From: Prevotella aff. ruminicola Tc2-24
GTDB taxonomy: Bacteria; Bacteroidota; Bacteroidia; Bacteroidales; Bacteroidaceae
Reading direction: 5' to 3'
Length of the DNA stretch: 64,000 nucleotides
Assembly (NCBI RefSeq): GCF_900110895.1
Contig: NZ_FOIQ01000007.1
Location: 47,642-111,641, forward strand
The notes under the pieces were generated by a model. The model ran no database searches, had not been told where the DNA came from, and worked only from the letters and a program-made list of their open reading frames with translations. A program made the position numbers and the translations under genes. Shown in pieces: positions 44,225 to 53,523 of the stretch (the stretch's first letter is position 1; every line of letters begins with the position of its first letter).

Positions 44225-45637
44225 TTACTTTAGTTTGACCTCGGGCACTTTGGCCTTATCGAAGTAGTACCAATAGGTGTCCTTGAAGCGGTTGTCGCCG
44301 CGTAGCTGGTTATACTGTTGGAAACGTTGGAACACGTCGCCTCGTTGGATATACGTCTCCCACTCTTTTTGTGAGGCGTCGGTGCCGGCCAGCCAGATGC
44401 ACAGGGCTTCTTGATAGAGCGATTTCAGGCGGGGCTTGCCAGTCTCGATGCAATAGCGGTCGTAGTCGCGCTTGAAGCTGTCGATATCCTTCAGCAGCAG
44501 GTCGCTGCACAGGATATAGTCGAGGGCGATGGTGTTGTCAGGATTAGCATTGAGCAGTTGCATCATCAGGAAGTGAGCATTGTCTGAAATGCTTATCGTG
44601 TCGCCTGCGTTCACCATCAGGATCTTCTTCTGATAGATCTGCCGACCGTGCTGACGGATGTTCCCGGCCCATTTGCTATATACCCATGTCTTGTCGAGGA
44701 TGCGCAGATACTTCTCCGCGGCCAGTGTGTCGCCGCTGACGATGTTACATTCTGCCAGGCGGCGCATCATACGGACATTACGGTTGTTATGCGAGAAGAC
44801 GTTGGTCATCATGGCGGCTCGTTCCGTGAAGGTCATGTCGCCCAGTGCCCAGTAGAGCTCGTTCATGTTGCGGATGGTGAGCATGGGGGTCTCGGGACCG
44901 ATCTTCTCGAAGGTGCCGAGGTAGTTTGGCGTGAACTTCAGCAGGTGGTCGGGCAGTTGGCCACGCTGGGCCTGGACCAGATTATAGAAGAACAGCATCT
45001 GGTCGGTCCATCGGTCAGAGCCTTCTATCAGTCGGATCACCTTGTCGTGGTTGCCGAAGTAGTATTCACAATCTACGGCAAAGTCTTTCTCTAAGATGAA
45101 GTCGGGCCCTTGCAGCTTCTTCATTGGTGGCAGGCCGAAGAGTAGCCATGTGGGTAACAGACCGCAGCAACAGACAACGGCTCGCTTCTTCCACCCCTTG
45201 GTGAGTGATATCAGCCACAGCAGTAACACCCAACCCATGATGGCGATGGTGGATGACAGACGGTAGCTGGTGCTGAAATGGCAGACGGCCATGAAGGTCA
45301 TCAGTACCAGCGCCAGCGCCAGTGATACGATGCGGTCAACCTTAAAGTGCCTGAGAGCCCTGTAAAGGATCATGCCCGTTGCTGTCAGACAGAGCGTCAG
45401 GATGGTGGCGCCGATGTAGAGGTAGTAGTAAAACTGTGTCAGGAAGTCGCCTGTCAGTGTGGCAAGCCAACCGGGACCGGTATAGGATGATATATAGTCG
45501 CACGACCAGAGGAACAGTTGGTTCTGCTCCTGAAAGAAGAGATGGTAGGGATAGCAGAACTGGAAGAAGCACCAGCAGGTGACAGTCCAGAGTGCAATGA
45601 AGACTCCCGGGGTATATCTTAATATCTTATTTCTCAC
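44225..45637 (-). CDS. DUF6057-like polytopic membrane protein, copy C
   Basis: A 470-residue paralogue. Membrane segments fill roughly residues 10-190 and a helical soluble part follows. The signature is YPYHLFFQEQNQLFLWSCDY. I choose the GTG at 45637 because it places Tyr29-Pro30 as in copies A and B and overlaps the threonine aldolase stop by only 11 bases; the open frame continues upstream to 45697 inside the aldolase gene. It is shorter than A and B in the membrane part. Coupling to ltaE suggests co-transcription from the ltaE promoter. Confidence 0.7.
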   Translation of the reverse strand: MRNKILRYTPGVFIALWTVTCWCFFQFCYPYHLFFQEQNQLFLWSCDYISSYTGPGWLATLTGDFLTQFYYYLYIGATILTLCLTATGMILYRALRHFKVDRIVSLALALVLMTFMAVCHFSTSYRLSSTIAIMGWVLLLWLISLTKGWKKRAVVCCCGLLPTWLLFGLPPMKKLQGPDFILEKDFAVDCEYYFGNHDKVIRLIEGSDRWTDQMLFFYNLVQAQRGQLPDHLLKFTPNYLGTFEKIGPETPMLTIRNMNELYWALGDMTFTERAAMMTNVFSHNNRNVRMMRRLAECNIVSGDTLAAEKYLRILDKTWVYSKWAGNIRQHGRQIYQKKILMVNAGDTISISDNAHFLMMQLLNANPDNTIALDYILCSDLLLKDIDSFKRDYDRYCIETGKPRLKSLYQEALCIWLAGTDASQKEWETYIQRGDVFQRFQQYNQLRGDNRFKDTYWYYFDKAKVPEVKLK

Positions 45638-46685
45638 TTTCCAGAATTTTTTCCAGTTCGTTGATCTCTTCTTCCGTCGTGGCCCAACTGGTGACAAAGC
45701 GACAGATGGTATGGTGCTTGTCGGCTTGTCCGAAATGCGTGAACAGCATCTTACAACTCAGTCGGTCTACCTGTTCATTGTCGATGATGACAAACTGTTG
45801 GTTGGTGGGGGAGTCGACGTAGAACTCATAACCGTTCCTGATGAAGATATCCTTCATCCGCATGGCCATCCTGATGGCATGCGCTGACAACTTGAAATAG
45901 AGGATCTCGTCCGATTGCTCTGATAGAGGGGAGAAGAGCGCCTCGAACTGAAGACCGATCAGCGCCCCTTTGGCAATGACGGCCCCGTGCTGCTTCTGAA
46001 TGGAGAAGAAATGCTTGTGGGCATTCTGGTGGGTGAAGACGACTGCCTCGCCGCAGAGTGCCCCGATCTTCGTACCGCCGATATAGAAGACATCGCAATG
46101 GCGGGCAAGATAGGGCAACGTGATGTCATTACCTTCTGCCGCCAGTCCGTAGCCGAGACGGGCACCGTCGATATAGAGCGGTATCTCGTAGTGCTGACAC
46201 ACCTGGTAGATGTCGTTAAGCTCCCTGGCACTGTAAAGCGTGCCGAACTCCGTCGGGAAGGTGATGTAAACCAGACCGGGGTGTACGGCGTGATCCTTGT
46301 TGCCGTCGTGCATGTAGTCGTCGAGATACTTGTCGAGCACCTTGGCCTCCATCTTTCCCTGTGTGTCGGGCAGGGTGATAATCTTATGCTCGGTGAACTC
46401 CACGGCTCCGGCCTCGTGTACGTTGATATGGCCTGTGCCGACACAGATCACTCCCTCATACTGGTAGAGCATGGAGTCGATGGTGGTGGCATTGGTCTGG
46501 GTACCACCTGTCAGGAAGAAGATCTGTGCGTCGGGCATCCCGCAGGCCTCCCGTATCCGGTTCTTGGCACGTTCGCAGAACGTATCGAAGCCATACGGGG
46601 TCGGCTTGGCACCGTTATTCTTGATCAGGTTCTCGAGCACTTTTTCGTGTGCTCCGTTGTTATAGTCACATTCGAATGAAATCAT
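45627..46685 (-). CDS. ltaE: Low-specificity threonine aldolase
   Basis: A 352-residue PLP-dependent fold-type I enzyme that splits threonine or allo-threonine into glycine and acetaldehyde. Motifs are MISFECDYNNGAHEKVLENL at the start, LTGGTQTNATTIDS, LYIDGARLGYGL with the PLP-binding Asp, and YIGGTKIGALCGEAVVF with the Schiff-base lysine. Length is normal. It heads a minus-strand group with DUF6057-like copy C and propeller copy C, and is divergent from the DUF3089 gene. Confidence 0.92.
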   Translation of the reverse strand: MISFECDYNNGAHEKVLENLIKNNGAKPTPYGFDTFCERAKNRIREACGMPDAQIFFLTGGTQTNATTIDSMLYQYEGVICVGTGHINVHEAGAVEFTEHKIITLPDTQGKMEAKVLDKYLDDYMHDGNKDHAVHPGLVYITFPTEFGTLYSARELNDIYQVCQHYEIPLYIDGARLGYGLAAEGNDITLPYLARHCDVFYIGGTKIGALCGEAVVFTHQNAHKHFFSIQKQHGAVIAKGALIGLQFEALFSPLSEQSDEILYFKLSAHAIRMAMRMKDIFIRNGYEFYVDSPTNQQFVIIDNEQVDRLSCKMLFTHFGQADKHHTICRFVTSWATTEEEINELEKILESEK

Positions 46686-46708
46686 CTCGTAATTAGCTTA
46701 TCTGGCTA

Positions 46709-46716
46709 CAAAATTA
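46709..46716 (-). promoter_or_regulatory. -7 element for ltaE
   Basis: TAATTTTG on the minus strand, 23 bases before the ltaE ATG. No good -33. Confidence 0.5.
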
Positions 46717-46737
46717 CGAAAAAAACTCCATTGTCGG

Positions 46738-46767
46738 TTGCCAAATATCAATTATTTAGTATCTTTG
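46738..46767 (+). promoter_or_regulatory. Promoter of the DUF3089 gene
   Basis: TTG (46738-46740), 19 bases, then TATCTTTG (46760-46767), 27 bases before the ATG at 46795. It rules out the earlier in-frame TTG start. Confidence 0.7.
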
Positions 46768-46794
46768 CAGACAAATTTGTTGCAGACTCGAGAT

Positions 46795-47760
46795 ATGTCA
46801 AAATATAAGACGACTTTCGTGGTGATTTTTTTTGTTTCTCTGATGTTTATGCTCTCATCATGGGATGGTGGGCGAAGCGGGCTGACAGGCCCCATACCAC
46901 AGAGACCTCTCTACGGTGATTCCACGCAATGGTATATTCAGGACAGGGGCGGCATAGCCGATATCTTCTATGTCATCTCTACAGAGACAGGCGACCGACA
47001 GGTGGGTGGTGATACGTGTCACTTTGCCGACACCTATGATCAGGTATCGCGCGGAGCTATGTTTGTGGAGATGGCTGCTGTCGACTCGTTCTATTCCGGC
47101 AGGTTGAATTTCTATTCGCCTTTTTATCGGCAGGTATCCATGCAGTCATGGACGTCGCAGGATACGGCGATGGCGCGTATCCCTATAGCACTTTCCGACG
47201 TGAGGCGTAGTTGGGAATATTACCTGACTCATTTCAATCAAGGACGTCCTTTCGTGCTGGCTGGTTTCAGTCAGGGTGCCTGTGTCGTCAAGGAACTGAT
47301 CAAGGAGATGCCCGACTCTATCTATAAGCGGATGATAGCAGCCTATGTGATTGGCTATCGTGTCACGCAGGATGAAGTGGGCCGTTATCCGAATATCATA
47401 CCGGCACAAGGCGCGTCCGACCTCGGCGTGACCGTCTGCTTCAACTCCGTACGCTCTGTCGACTGTGCTATTCCCATCGTGTCTGAAGGAAATGTGGTGT
47501 GTATCAATCCTGTCAACTGGCGGACGGATACAGTGAGTACACCGTTTGTCTACTTCGGGAGACACAAGAACGATACGCTTTCTGTACGATGTGATGTCGA
47601 GAATTGTCTGCTGGTTGTCGATGGCTTCCGGGAGAGAGCGCTTCTGCCAGTGATAGGGCGCTCGGGAAACTATCATAATATGGAACTGAAGTTCTATTAT
47701 CCTTATATCCGTCAGAATATTGCCGACCGTGTGGCGGCTTACATGAGTATTACCAACTAA
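46795..47760 (+). CDS. DUF3089 alpha/beta-hydrolase-like protein
   Basis: A 321-residue secreted or membrane-anchored protein with an N-terminal hydrophobic segment (TFVVIFFVSLMFML), then ADIFYVISTE, and the nucleophile-elbow motif AGFSQGACVV, as in DUF3089 proteins of the alpha/beta hydrolase clan. Substrate unknown; an esterase or lipase activity is plausible. The start at 46795 is fixed by the promoter upstream. It lies 12 bases before the double esterase gene, so the two are co-expressed. Confidence 0.82.
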   Translation: MSKYKTTFVVIFFVSLMFMLSSWDGGRSGLTGPIPQRPLYGDSTQWYIQDRGGIADIFYVISTETGDRQVGGDTCHFADTYDQVSRGAMFVEMAAVDSFYSGRLNFYSPFYRQVSMQSWTSQDTAMARIPIALSDVRRSWEYYLTHFNQGRPFVLAGFSQGACVVKELIKEMPDSIYKRMIAAYVIGYRVTQDEVGRYPNIIPAQGASDLGVTVCFNSVRSVDCAIPIVSEGNVVCINPVNWRTDTVSTPFVYFGRHKNDTLSVRCDVENCLLVVDGFRERALLPVIGRSGNYHNMELKFYYPYIRQNIADRVAAYMSITN

Positions 47761-47772
47761 ATAATAAAAGCT

Positions 47773-49215
47773 ATGAACAGAAAACTAATGTTTTTCGTGC
47801 TGTCGCTGGTCGCTATGGCGATGCAGGCACAGACAGCCAGAAAGTTTACAATCGACCTGACCGACGACGGGAAGGCACAGATGGTGGCGTTCCTGCCGGA
47901 GAACCCTTCTGGTAGGGCTATTGTAGCAGTGCCTGGTGGCGGCTATTCTGTCCTCTCTAACTCGCATGAGGGTTATCTCGCATCGGAGTGGGTTAACAAA
48001 CGCGGTATATCCTATTTTGTGGTTAACTACCGTTTGCCCAATGGTGACCGTACTATTCCGATGGGGGATGTTCAGAAAGGTATCCGCATCGTTCGTGACT
48101 CGGCTGCCATCTGGGGCATCAACCCACATGATGTAGGTATTATGGGATTCTCTGCAGGTGGTCATCTGGCCTCTGTCGTATCGACTCTCTCCGACTATGA
48201 TTCACGCCCGGACTTCTCCATCCTGTTCTATCCTGTCATCTCTATGGACGAGCGGGTATCGCACAAGTGGTCGTGCATCAATTTCCTCGGTGAGGAAGGA
48301 CATAAGGACCCGGAACTCGTCAAGCAATACTCCACGCAGAATGCCGTCAGACGTCATCTGACACCTCCAGCCGTTATTATCACCTCTAATGACGACCGTG
48401 TAGTCCCGCCAGTAACCAATGGCATCGCCTACTATTCGGCGATGCGCAATGCCGGTAATGACTGCTCTCTGTTTGTCTATCCATCTGGTGACCATGGCTT
48501 TGGCTTTGGTACTTGGTTCAAATACCATGACCAGATGCTCAGCGATCTTGGTCGTTGGCTGGATCATCTCCAGACACCTTCGACAGATGCTGTAAAGGTG
48601 GCTTGCATAGGTAATAGTATTACCGACGGTCATGGCATTGACATGGCATCGGTTTTTGGCTATCCTGCTCAGTTGCAGAAAATCTTAGGAAAGGATTACT
48701 GGGTGAAGAATTTCGGTGTGGGTGCACGTACGATGCTGAATAAGGGCGATTATCCTTATATGAATGAATTGGCATGGAAGGATGCGCAGGCGTTCGATCC
48801 CGACATCGTTGTCATCAAACTCGGCACCAACGACTCGAAGCCGGAGAACTGGCAGTATGGGGCAGAGTTCAAGAAAGACCTGCAGCAGATGATCACGACC
48901 CTGCGTCCCGATCTGGCACAGCCGGTGAAGAAGAAGGGTAAGAAGGTGGCCGTTCTGCCTGCTCGTCCACAGATATATCTCTGTACGCCTATCCCGGCCT
49001 TCAAGCCGTCGTGGAACATCAGTGACTCTGTGATCGTGAATAACATCATTCCTATCCAACAGGAGGTGGCTAAGCAGTACGGACTGCAGGTTATCGACTT
49101 GCATACGCTCTTCGCTGAAGACGGTGATAAGATGCTGGGCGATGGTATCCATCCCAATGAGAAAGGGGCTCGTCGCATGGCAGAGATCATCGCTGGTGCT
49201 ATCAAAGAGAAGTAA
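47773..49215 (+). CDS. Two-domain carbohydrate esterase: alpha/beta hydrolase plus SGNH hydrolase
   Basis: A 480-residue exported protein with signal peptide (MNRKLMFFVLSLVAMAMQAQ). Residues about 25-270 are an alpha/beta hydrolase with an oxyanion segment PGGGYSVLS, nucleophile Ser127 in GFSAGGH, Asp207 or 208, and His241 in GDHGFGFG. Residues about 274-480 are an SGNH domain with Ser282 in GNSIT, Gly315, Asn353 in GTND, and Asp457/His460 in DGIHPNEKG. Both active sites look complete. Such pairs remove acetyl or other acyl groups from xylan-like glycans, which would fit the GH115 enzyme; that link is inference. Confidence 0.88.
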   Translation: MNRKLMFFVLSLVAMAMQAQTARKFTIDLTDDGKAQMVAFLPENPSGRAIVAVPGGGYSVLSNSHEGYLASEWVNKRGISYFVVNYRLPNGDRTIPMGDVQKGIRIVRDSAAIWGINPHDVGIMGFSAGGHLASVVSTLSDYDSRPDFSILFYPVISMDERVSHKWSCINFLGEEGHKDPELVKQYSTQNAVRRHLTPPAVIITSNDDRVVPPVTNGIAYYSAMRNAGNDCSLFVYPSGDHGFGFGTWFKYHDQMLSDLGRWLDHLQTPSTDAVKVACIGNSITDGHGIDMASVFGYPAQLQKILGKDYWVKNFGVGARTMLNKGDYPYMNELAWKDAQAFDPDIVVIKLGTNDSKPENWQYGAEFKKDLQQMITTLRPDLAQPVKKKGKKVAVLPARPQIYLCTPIPAFKPSWNISDSVIVNNIIPIQQEVAKQYGLQVIDLHTLFAEDGDKMLGDGIHPNEKGARRMAEIIAGAIKEK

Positions 49216-49235
49216 CAAACAGTTGAAAGCATAAA

Positions 49236-49278
49236 ACAAATCATCCCCCATTCTCATAGAGAGTGGGGGATGATTTGT
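49236..49278. terminator. Bidirectional terminator
   Basis: ACAAATCATCCCCCA (49236-49250) pairs perfectly over 15 bases with TGGGGGATGATTTGT (49264-49278), extended inward by CTC/GAG, between the convergent esterase and carbamoyltransferase genes. Confidence 0.88.
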
Positions 49279-49296
49279 ATGGTGGGAGGTCGTTGC

Positions 49297-50259
49297 CTAT
49301 AGGGCTTCGAGCATCCGCTTAATAACAACGGAACAGCTGATCTCGCGGTTGGCGGCCTCGGGGATGACAAGACTGTTGGCGCTCTCAATCACATCGTCGG
49401 TAACGATGAGGTTACGACGTACGGGCAGACAGTGCATGAACTTGCCATTGTTGGTCCATGACATATGCTCTGTGTCTACAGTCCAGGAACGGTCGTCGCA
49501 GGTGATCTTACCATAGTCGGCAGGGTTGGTTAAACCCGGATTGCTCCAGTTCTTGGCATAGATGAAGTCGGCTCCTTCGAAGGCTTTCTTCTGGTCGTAC
49601 TCTACACAGGCATTACCGACGAACTTCGGGTCGAGCTCATAGCCTTTCGGATGGGTAATCACCAGATCCACGTCGGCTGCGTTCATCCATTGGGCGAACG
49701 AGTTGGGTACAGCCTGAGGCAGGGCGCGGCAATGGGGTGCCCACGTGAGCACGACCTTTGGTCGCTTCACTGTCTTATGCTCCTCAATGGTAATCAGATC
49801 GGCAAAGGCCTGCAGAGGATGCACGGTGGCGGTCTCCATGGCGAAGACGGGTCGGCCGCTATATTTGATGAACTGGTTGAGAACGGTCTCGGCATAGTCG
49901 TACTCGCGGTCAGTGAGTCCGGCGAAGGAACGTACGCCAATCAGGTCGCAGTAGCATCCCATCACGGGTATGGCCTCCAACAGATGCTCGCTCTTGTCGC
50001 CGTCCATGATGACGCCACGCTCGGTCTCCAATTTCCAGGCTCCGGCATTGACGTCGAGCACGATGACATTCATACCTAGGTTCATCGCGGCCTTCTGTGT
50101 CGACAGACGGGTACGAAGACTGTTGTTGAAGAAGATCATCATGAGCGTCTTGTTCTTACCCAGATGCTGATACTTAAAACGATCGTTCTTGATCTCCATG
50201 GCCTCGGCCATCGCCTTCTCTAACGGGCCGATATCTTCTACATTGATAAAACTTCTCAT
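49297..50259 (-). CDS. argF': N-succinylornithine (or N-acetylornithine) carbamoyltransferase
   Basis: A 320-residue transcarbamylase that carbamoylates an acylated ornithine. It has the carbamoyl phosphate motif NNSLRTRLST, the segment ETERGVIMDGDK, WAPHCRALPQAVPNSF and HCLPVRRN. The pattern is that of the Bacteroidota N-succinylornithine enzyme, not ordinary ArgF. In the family, residue 90 (Pro in the Bacteroides fragilis succinyl enzyme) and the equivalent Glu92 (Xanthomonas acetyl enzyme) set the acyl specificity; here residue 90 is Ser, so the preference is not fixed by sequence. It is 34 bases downstream of the sensor kinase gene at the end of the Arg/Pro cluster. Confidence 0.88.
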   Translation of the reverse strand: MRSFINVEDIGPLEKAMAEAMEIKNDRFKYQHLGKNKTLMMIFFNNSLRTRLSTQKAAMNLGMNVIVLDVNAGAWKLETERGVIMDGDKSEHLLEAIPVMGCYCDLIGVRSFAGLTDREYDYAETVLNQFIKYSGRPVFAMETATVHPLQAFADLITIEEHKTVKRPKVVLTWAPHCRALPQAVPNSFAQWMNAADVDLVITHPKGYELDPKFVGNACVEYDQKKAFEGADFIYAKNWSNPGLTNPADYGKITCDDRSWTVDTEHMSWTNNGKFMHCLPVRRNLIVTDDVIESANSLVIPEAANREISCSVVIKRMLEAL

Positions 50260-50293
50260 ATGATAATACCTAATTTATCTGTTTGTTATTCTT

Positions 50294-52195
50294 CTAACTC
50301 AGCGGGAGCGTCATGATGAAACGGGCACCCTTGGTATAGCTGGTGTCTAGGATGATGTCTCCATCCAGTCTTCTGGCTATCGAACGGGCAACGGTCAGTC
50401 CGATACCGGTGCCGTCGTAGTTCTCATCTAACTGGACGAACTCCTCAAAGATATGCTGTGCCTCATCATGAGGAACGCCGATGCCTGTGTCCTCGACGAT
50501 AAAGCGGACAGACCGCTGCGGTTGGGTGTCAACGGACAGAAGGACTTTTCCCTCCTTGGTGAACTTCCTCGCGTTGTCAAGCAGTAGTGTGAGGGCACGG
50601 ATGGCGTAGTGCTGGTCCGTATGCAGCATGACAGTCTCTACCTCTGGTGTCACCTGCATGTCGAATGTGATGTGAGTGGCTTCTGAGAGCTGTGCCTCGT
50701 CGGCCGCTTGTGTGGCAATCTGAATAGCCAGTACATCATCGTTGCGGGCTATCACAGAGTGGCTGCTTGCCTCACTCAGTTCCAACATTTTGTTGACAAG
50801 CTCGGTGATGCGGTTGGTATTCTCTGTTATCCGCTGACTGATGTCTTTCCGTGTGGCATCGTCTAATGTCATATCCTCTGTCGTGAGGACTTGTGTGAAG
50901 CCGCTGAGGATATTGAGCGGGGTACGTATCTCGTGCGAGATCTGGTGGATGAAGTCTGTCTTCATCCGCGATGACTCCTCGGCACGGGTGTTGGCAATAG
51001 TCAGTTGTCTGTTTTTGTCCTTCAACTCAAGATTCTTCTCCTCCAGCTTCTTGGCTGAGCGGTAGCTCAGAAGCATGATAATGAACAGGGTGACGAGAAT
51101 GAGCAGTGCGATACCGATGATAAACCGTTGTCTGTCTTGCTGGCCTTTGGTCCGTATCTCGTCGAGTTGGAAGATGGTATTGAATTCGTCCAATTGTATG
51201 CGCATGTCACGGGCAAAGGTTGAGTCCTGCTGCTCGTAGAGAGAACGATAAAGACGGGCGGCATCGGCACTGCGGTTTGCCTTCATCAAGATCTCACCGC
51301 GAATCAGACGGGCGGGTTTCCAGTCGTCATTGGCCATCATAGGGACGTAGGCGTCACTCAGTGTGACGGCCTGTTCAATATTCCCGTTGAGCATGGCAAG
51401 ATGGGCACGATGCACCAGTGACAGGTAGTGGTAGTAGTTGTCTTGAGGTGCTTTGTTCAGTTGTTCTGCTTTCGCCAACTCCTCATCGGCCTCCTGTAGT
51501 CGTGAGAGTCCCATCAGGGCACTGGCTTTCTGGAGGTGTAGTTCGATGAGAACACGCTTGGTCGACACCTTGGTGAGATCGCCTCCATACTGCGCCAGCA
51601 ACTGTTCCCACTCATTACAATAGGACAGTTCTGAGGCATACTCTTTCTCGTTGTCCAGTGCCTCGCAGAGATAACCGTAGGCACGGCTCATCTCACTGAA
51701 CCTGTCGTCGCCCTCTCCCTTCAGCAGATCGATACTGTGCTTGTAGGCTTTGATGGCCTCACGGTTGTCAATCTCCAGATAGAAGAAGCCCATCTGCTGG
51801 TAGGCAATGGCACGTCCTCGGTTGTTGTTATGCTGTTGGGCATGCTCAAGCATACGCTTGGTCTCGAAGAGCGCTGTCTGTGGTCTCTTGCTGAAGTAGT
51901 AGGCCTCTGCCAACAAACGCCATGTTCTGTAATAGTATGTCCATTGATCGTGCTCTTCCATCCATCGCATCTGCTTGGGTGCTTCAATGATGACCAGACT
52001 ATCTTTTTGGGCACGTGATATCAGAGAAATCTTCTCGCGTCGTAACATGGCGGCGGAGTCGATCTTTCCTTCTCGTTCAACTCTCTCGGCGGTCTTTTCA
52101 ATTCTGGCCAGAATGGTGTCTAGAGTGTCTTCTGCGACGATAGGTAGACAGCAGCAGACTGAAAGGATGACGGATAATAATACTCTTATACGCAT
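50294..52195 (-). CDS. Orphan sensor histidine kinase with periplasmic TPR-like domain
   Basis: A 633-residue protein: signal peptide, a periplasmic helical TPR-like region (about 30-350), one membrane segment (358-378, IIGIALLILVTLFIIMLLS), a coiled coil, HisKA with His421 in HQISHEIRTPLN, and HATPase with the N box (LLLDNARKF, about 537-545), DTGIGVP and GTGIGLTVARSIA. All kinase boxes are intact, but there is no receiver or DNA-binding domain and no response regulator gene near it. It starts 6 bases after the proA stop, so it is transcribed with proline genes. The signal is unknown. Confidence 0.9.
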   Translation of the reverse strand: MRIRVLLSVILSVCCCLPIVAEDTLDTILARIEKTAERVEREGKIDSAAMLRREKISLISRAQKDSLVIIEAPKQMRWMEEHDQWTYYYRTWRLLAEAYYFSKRPQTALFETKRMLEHAQQHNNNRGRAIAYQQMGFFYLEIDNREAIKAYKHSIDLLKGEGDDRFSEMSRAYGYLCEALDNEKEYASELSYCNEWEQLLAQYGGDLTKVSTKRVLIELHLQKASALMGLSRLQEADEELAKAEQLNKAPQDNYYHYLSLVHRAHLAMLNGNIEQAVTLSDAYVPMMANDDWKPARLIRGEILMKANRSADAARLYRSLYEQQDSTFARDMRIQLDEFNTIFQLDEIRTKGQQDRQRFIIGIALLILVTLFIIMLLSYRSAKKLEEKNLELKDKNRQLTIANTRAEESSRMKTDFIHQISHEIRTPLNILSGFTQVLTTEDMTLDDATRKDISQRITENTNRITELVNKMLELSEASSHSVIARNDDVLAIQIATQAADEAQLSEATHITFDMQVTPEVETVMLHTDQHYAIRALTLLLDNARKFTKEGKVLLSVDTQPQRSVRFIVEDTGIGVPHDEAQHIFEEFVQLDENYDGTGIGLTVARSIARRLDGDIILDTSYTKGARFIMTLPLS

Positions 52196-52201
52196 AGGTC
52201 G

Positions 52202-53443
52202 TTACGGTCTTATTTGTCCTTCTCCCTCAATGAGCCATTTGTAGGTACAGATCTCTTCCAGGGCCATAGGACCGCGCGGACCGAGCTTCTGGGTGCTGAT
52301 GCCGATCTCTGCTCCGAGACCGAACTGTGCTCCGTCGGTAAACGAGGTGGGGGCGTTCCAGTAGACGCAGGCCGCATCGACATGTGCTTGGAACTGACGG
52401 GCGGTCTGCTCGTCTGCGGTGATGATCGCCTCACTGTGTCCACTGCCTTTCTCATCAATGTGGACAAGTGCCTCGTCGAGTGAGGCAACAGTCTTAATTG
52501 CCAGTTTGTAGTCCATGAACTCAGTGCCGAAACTGTCGACAGTAGCATGCTCAAGATATGGGTAGTTGCCGTCGAGAGCAGCGAAGGCACGTTCGTCGGC
52601 ATAGATGGTGACATGCTTCTCTGCCATCTTCTCGCAAAGCACAGGCAGATCATTAAGGCGACTCTCATGGATTAACAGACAGTCGAGTGCGTTACATACA
52701 GAGACGCGGCGTGTCTTGGCATTGTTGATGATAGCCTTACCCATCTCCAGATTACCGTCTTTGTCGAAATAGGTGTTGACGACACCTGCTCCAGTCTCAA
52801 TGACCGGCACGCGAGCTGTATCACGAACGAAATCGATGAGCTTACGTCCGCCCCGTGGGATACATAAGTCGATATAGCCCACGGCATTGAGCATCTCACC
52901 GGTTGCCTCATGGGTAGCTGGCAATAGGGCAACAACGTCCTTGCTAACCCCATATTGCTCTAGTACCTCGTGGATGAGTGCCACCTCCTCGCGGTTGGAG
53001 CAGTCGGCATCTTTACCACCTTTCAAGACACAGGCGTTACCGCTCTTGAAACAGAGAGAGAAGACATCGAACGTGACGTTAGGGCGTGCCTCATAGATCA
53101 TGCCGATCACCCCGAAAGGCACACTAACCCGACAGAGACGTAGGCCGTTGGGTAGCGTCTTCTGTTTGGTGATGTGTCCGAGAGGTGTGGGCAACGTGGC
53201 AACATTCCGCATGTCGTCGGCAATACCCTCTAGTCGCTGAGGCGTCAGCATCAGTCGGTCGTAGAGGGGATTAGACTTCTCCATCTTGGCTAGGTCCTGG
53301 CCGTTGGCGACAAGGATTCGCTCTTGTTGGCGGATAATGGTATCAGCCACGGCATTCAGAATAACCTTCCGCTGCTCGTCGCTTAACAGAGCGAGGCCTT
53401 TGCTGGCCTGTCTCACACGCTCAAATGTCTCTTTCAGTTGCAT
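52202..53443 (-). CDS. proA: Gamma-glutamyl phosphate reductase
   Basis: A 413-residue NADPH-dependent reductase of the aldehyde dehydrogenase superfamily that makes glutamate semialdehyde in proline synthesis. It has [35 protein letters not shown], the cysteine motif [11 protein letters not shown] and [17 protein letters not shown] at the C terminus. Length is normal. It follows proB after 80 bases, and the sensor kinase gene follows after 6 bases. Confidence 0.96.
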   Translation of the reverse strand: MQLKETFERVRQASKGLALLSDEQRKVILNAVADTIIRQQERILVANGQDLAKMEKSNPLYDRLMLTPQRLEGIADDMRNVATLPTPLGHITKQKTLPNGLRLCRVSVPFGVIGMIYEARPNVTFDVFSLCFKSGNACVLKGGKDADCSNREEVALIHEVLEQYGVSKDVVALLPATHEATGEMLNAVGYIDLCIPRGGRKLIDFVRDTARVPVIETGAGVVNTYFDKDGNLEMGKAIINNAKTRRVSVCNALDCLLIHESRLNDLPVLCEKMAEKHVTIYADERAFAALDGNYPYLEHATVDSFGTEFMDYKLAIKTVASLDEALVHIDEKGSGHSEAIITADEQTARQFQAHVDAACVYWNAPTSFTDGAQFGLGAEIGISTQKLGPRGPMALEEICTYKWLIEGEGQIRP

Positions 53444-53523
53444 GGCTTTTATTATTTTCTGTGGACTGTCAGACTAACGCGACACTTGTCGTCTTCTGAA
53501 TAATCCTTCAGTCCTGTTGGTCT

